6,837 nt of DNA from CAIVND01 sp035532075 (GTDB taxonomy: Bacteria > Actinomycetota > Acidimicrobiia > Acidimicrobiales > Bog-793). The stretch is taken from the NCBI GenBank assembly GCA_035532075.1, contig DATKRV010000034.1, forward strand, positions 1 to 6,837, given 5' to 3'. The position numbers and the translations under genes are program-made. This document shows positions 5,071-6,837 of the stretch, in pieces. Under the pieces are notes generated by a model, which saw nothing but the letters and a program-made list of their open reading frames with translations, did no database searches and was not told where the DNA came from. Each line of letters starts with the position of its first letter. Within the stretch, counting starts at the first letter, position 1.

Positions 5071-6252
5071 TCATAAGGGATCGAGTTCTTCATCGCTGTC
5101 GATGATTATTGCGATGTGTGCTGCGGCCCGCCGATCTTCAGAGCTGATCGAATCGGTGTAGTGACGAGCCATGTGAGCGGTCGACCAGCCAAGGCGCGCT
5201 TGCTTCTGACGCTCTGAAATTATCGGATCGAGGATGGTGGCTTGAAAGTGTCGAAGCGAATGCAGATGAATATCTGGAGCTACCGCGGCGAGTTTGCGAA
5301 GTTCGATGAACGCGCGCGAGAGAGTGTCTGGATACGGAGGGCTGGCTCCTCCTGGCTCGTACGAAAATATGAATCCTTCCGTGGGCAGCTCAGACTCTGC
5401 GGCCTCAGCAAGTTGACATTTTTTGACTCGAAGGAGCGACAGCGTTTCTAGTGTTCCGGTGTCGACTGCTACAGATCGGATGCTCGCGTTTGTCTTCGGT
5501 TGTTTGATGCTCGCGTGGCCCTTGTCGGCAACGATCGATTCATCGATACGGATCATCGAGTCTTCCCAGTCGATGTCAGACCACCGCAGCGCGCAGGCCT
5601 CACCTCTTCTCATTCCCGTTGCGACAATGACTCGGAGGAAGCAGCACAGGTGAAGATCGCCTGTTTTCGATTCGCGTATAAGTGTCCGAACCTCTAGTGG
5701 AGTCGGAGATCGCACCGATGGCCGTTCATTAAGCGCCCAGACCGGAAGCTCTGTCTCCGAAATCGGGTTCGGTAGCGTATTTCTGCTCCAGCGACGAGCA
5801 AGGCGACAGGCTCGAGCCAAGATTGCGCGTGTCTGTCGCACGCTTGATTGAGAGAGCCCCAGACTCTTGAGATGTCGGAAGAACGTCTCGACGTCGTACG
5901 GGCTGAGCTCAGCGATCCGCCTCTTTCCGATCGTCGGCGCGATGTGGATCTTGATGATGCTTTCATAACGTCGCGTGGTTGAGGGGGAGAGGTCGTCCCA
6001 GCCGTTCGTCCTCCAGGCGCCAATCGCGTCGTTGATCGTGGTATCTGGACTCCATTGTGTCGTTGTGGAAAGAGGTGACGCCGGCGTGGCCTCCTGCTCG
6101 GTAACCAGTCGAGCGAGTTCACGTTCGGCAGCGCGCTTGGATCCATGGAAAACCTGATGCCGATGGACGGTCTTCGCGTTCGCATCCCGACCGATGAAGA
6201 CGCGCAGCTGCCAAACATCGGGCTCGCGGACCTTTCGCATGCTCCCTGCCAC
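5071..6252 (-). CDS. int: Tyrosine-type site-specific integrase
   Basis: A 393-residue tyrosine recombinase. Residues about 1-50 form a small N-terminal domain of the arm-binding type (MRKVREPDVWQLRVFIG, then KRAAERELARLV). Residues about 70-170 are the SAM-like core-binding domain (STTRRYESIIKIHIAPTIGK). The rest is catalytic: Arg215 in ATGMRRGE, Lys253 in QPKT, His331/Arg334 in HLHSLRHF, Trp356 in RLGWS and the nucleophile Tyr365 in ARHYTD. The usual second His (RLGHS) is Trp here, a substitution also known in Flp. It starts at GTG 6252 with AAGGAG 5 nt upstream; ATG 6240 is less well placed. It lies next to the tRNA and its att core and should catalyse integration at that core and, perhaps with help, excision. 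Its upstream region carries putative arm sites (6276-6299), so Int may repress itself. No excisionase is adjacent. Confidence 0.93.
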   Translation of the reverse strand: MAGSMRKVREPDVWQLRVFIGRDANAKTVHRHQVFHGSKRAAERELARLVTEQEATPASPLSTTTQWSPDTTINDAIGAWRTNGWDDLSPSTTRRYESIIKIHIAPTIGKRRIAELSPYDVETFFRHLKSLGLSQSSVRQTRAILARACRLARRWSRNTLPNPISETELPVWALNERPSVRSPTPLEVRTLIRESKTGDLHLCCFLRVIVATGMRRGEACALRWSDIDWEDSMIRIDESIVADKGHASIKQPKTNASIRSVAVDTGTLETLSLLRVKKCQLAEAAESELPTEGFIFSYEPGGASPPYPDTLSRAFIELRKLAAVAPDIHLHSLRHFQATILDPIISERQKQARLGWSTAHMARHYTDSISSEDRRAAAHIAIIIDSDEELDPL

Positions 6253-6275
6253 GCTCGCTCCTTCAAAACGCCAAG

Positions 6276-6299
6276 TGTTGGCTTTCTGTTGGTTTTATT
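6276..6299. repeat. Paired TGTTGGCT/TGTTGGTT repeats, possible integrase arm-binding sites (tRNA side)
   Basis: TGTTGGCT at 6276-6283 and TGTTGGTT at 6287-6294, followed by TTATT, an 11-bp period. The block resembles 1312-1337 at the opposite end of the element in sequence, order and orientation. It lies between the integrase start and the att core, within the integrase promoter region, where bound Int could shut off its own gene. Confidence 0.42.
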
Positions 6300-6352
6300 G
6301 TGGCATATGAGGATACCGTCGACCCTACTGGTGCTCTGAACTGGACTTTTAA

Positions 6353-6395
6353 GTGGGGCCGGAGGGGATCGAACCCTCGACCAAGGGATTATGAG
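6353..6395. repeat. Attachment-site copy C (inside the intact tRNA gene)
   Basis: The 43-bp core is shared with copies B (one mismatch) and A (two mismatches). It spans the acceptor 3' strand, T-arm, variable loop, 3' side of the anticodon stem and the anticodon loop. Similarity to A and B stops right after GAG of the anticodon loop, so strand exchange probably occurs in or near that loop. Integration replaces the 3' half of the tRNA with the element's copy and keeps the tRNA whole. Confidence 0.85.
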
Positions 6396-6426
6396 TCCCC
6401 TGCTCTGACCACTGAGCTACGGCCCC
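6354..6426 (-). tRNA. tRNA-Ile2 (anticodon CAU, lysidine type)
   Basis: A complete cloverleaf on the minus strand: acceptor GGGGCCG/CGGCCCC, D-stem GCTC/GAGC, anticodon stem GGGGA/TCCCT with loop CTCATAA (anticodon CAT), and T-stem GAGGG/CCCTC with loop TTCGATC. The discriminator is A; no CCA is encoded (CTT follows). CAU can mean elongator Met, initiator Met or Ile2. The tract GAGCAGGGGACTCATAATC closely follows E. coli tRNA-Ile2, where TilS converts C34 to lysidine, so Ile2 is preferred over Met. There is no initiator hallmark (three G-C pairs above the anticodon loop plus a 1-72 mismatch). It is the insertion target of the neighbouring element. Confidence 0.92.
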
Positions 6427-6837
6427 TACTCGCATTCCAAACGGTGAGCACTCAATCATGCCACCGGGAAGTTCGTTTCACGCATTCGTGTGGGCCCGTT
6501 GGACGAGAAATGATGGATTGCGGCGATCTTGTGACCAATCATTGTGCATCCTGACGTGAGGTGGACCCGATGCATCGGACGACTCAGCGAGGATCGAGCA
6601 CTTCTCGCGCGTGTCGAAGGTCATCGTTCCTTCGAGGCACCTTGCTGAACATCCCGTGGAGATCTTGCGTTCGCGCCATTTCATCGTTCATTGAGGAAGC
6701 AACCAGAAGCCCAGATCAGTTACCACTGATCATTCGGAGAGGCCTGCGACGAAGGACTGCTCGATAAGGGATTGGAACTGACTTTCGTCATTTGCGACTG
6801 CGATTGAACATGCGATTGTCGAGTTGTTCACTCGCTG
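6427..6837. other. Region 5' of the tRNA without a convincing gene
   Basis: I see no RNA gene, repeat or well-supported coding region here. The tRNA promoter must lie just right of 6426, but I could not pick boxes with confidence. On the minus strand a frame open from the window edge to a TGA at 6730-6732 gives 35 residues ending in FQSLIEQSFVAGLSE. It could be the tail of a gene outside the window, or its GTG at 6831 a tiny ORF without a ribosome site. Longer frames here have coding-unlike composition. Confidence 0.3.

Larger units (their letters stand above)
1144..6395. mobile_element. Integrative element with int, rep, toxin-antitoxin and exported-protein cargo, inserted in tRNA-Ile2(CAU)
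   Basis: Bounded by 43-bp direct repeats (B and C), with C inside an intact tRNA gene that the element has restored. The integrase gene lies just inside the tRNA end and is transcribed away from it, the classic layout for tRNA-targeted elements. Gene order from the tRNA is int (minus), rep (plus), toxin and antitoxin (plus), exported protein (minus), att B. A RepSA-type initiator plus a tyrosine integrase is the core of actinomycete integrative elements such as pSAM2. Here no xis, main transfer gene or relaxase is visible, and no unassigned stretch is long enough to hold a full transfer gene. Autonomous replication as a 5.2-kb circle is inferred, not shown. Confidence 0.82.

Noticed and set aside
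6300..6554. Plus-strand 84-codon frame over the tRNA
   Set aside because: It is antisense to the tRNA gene and again contains WGRRGSNPRPRDYE, a translated tRNA artefact.
6478..6767. Overlapping frames on both strands right of the tRNA
   Set aside because: Neither has a ribosome site or recognisable motif, and residue composition looks random; kept only as a region without a convincing gene.
1..6837. CRISPR array, riboswitch or rRNA
   Set aside because: No regularly spaced repeats of CRISPR type and no rRNA-like or known riboswitch core was seen on either strand by eye.

Overview
The window looks like actinobacterial DNA of moderate GC, by eye a little above half. The best taxonomic clues are a RepSA-type replication initiator, GTG and TTG starts, and a leaderless-looking promoter. 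An acidophilic Acidimicrobiia-like host is possible, but that is only a guess. The window is an accessory locus built on a tRNA gene. An intact tRNA-Ile2 (anticodon CAU) lies on the minus strand at 6354-6426. The 43 bp that run from its 3' end into its anticodon loop recur twice to the left, at 1144-1186 and 300-342. These three direct repeats (C, B and A) are attachment sites.

Between B and C lies a compact integrative element that would close into a circle of 5,209 bp. It carries a tyrosine integrase beside the tRNA (5071-6252, minus) and a convergent rolling-circle-type initiator (3713-5062, plus), preceded by a region with a long perfect inverted repeat and tandem 10-bp repeats. It also carries a DUF433 / DUF5615 (VapBC45-like) toxin-antitoxin pair (2812-3410, plus) and an exported protein of unknown function (1343-2608, minus). 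A pair of TGTTGGCT-type direct repeats sits in each terminal arm and may be integrase arm-binding sites. I see no transfer (FtsK/TraB-like), relaxase or excisionase gene. The element therefore looks like a minimal integrating replicon related to the actinomycete integrative elements of the pSAM2 type.

Between A and B (844 bp) lies a remnant of a second unit. Its left arm is a diverged homologue of the arm next to B, with an arm-site copy at exactly the same distance from the core. It is fused to the N-terminal part of an IS481-family transposase. The locus has therefore been hit at least twice at the same site.

Left of A is chromosome-like DNA: a good sigma-70-type promoter and the N-terminal part of a CmoB/DUF1698-like SAM-dependent methyltransferase, running off the window on the minus strand. 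Right of the tRNA (6427-6837) I find no convincing gene, only a short open frame touching the window edge.

Working model: Int integrates and probably excises the circle at the tRNA anticodon-loop core. Rep would copy the circle, the toxin-antitoxin pair would penalise its loss, and the exported protein is cargo. All functional statements are inferred from protein motifs and layout.
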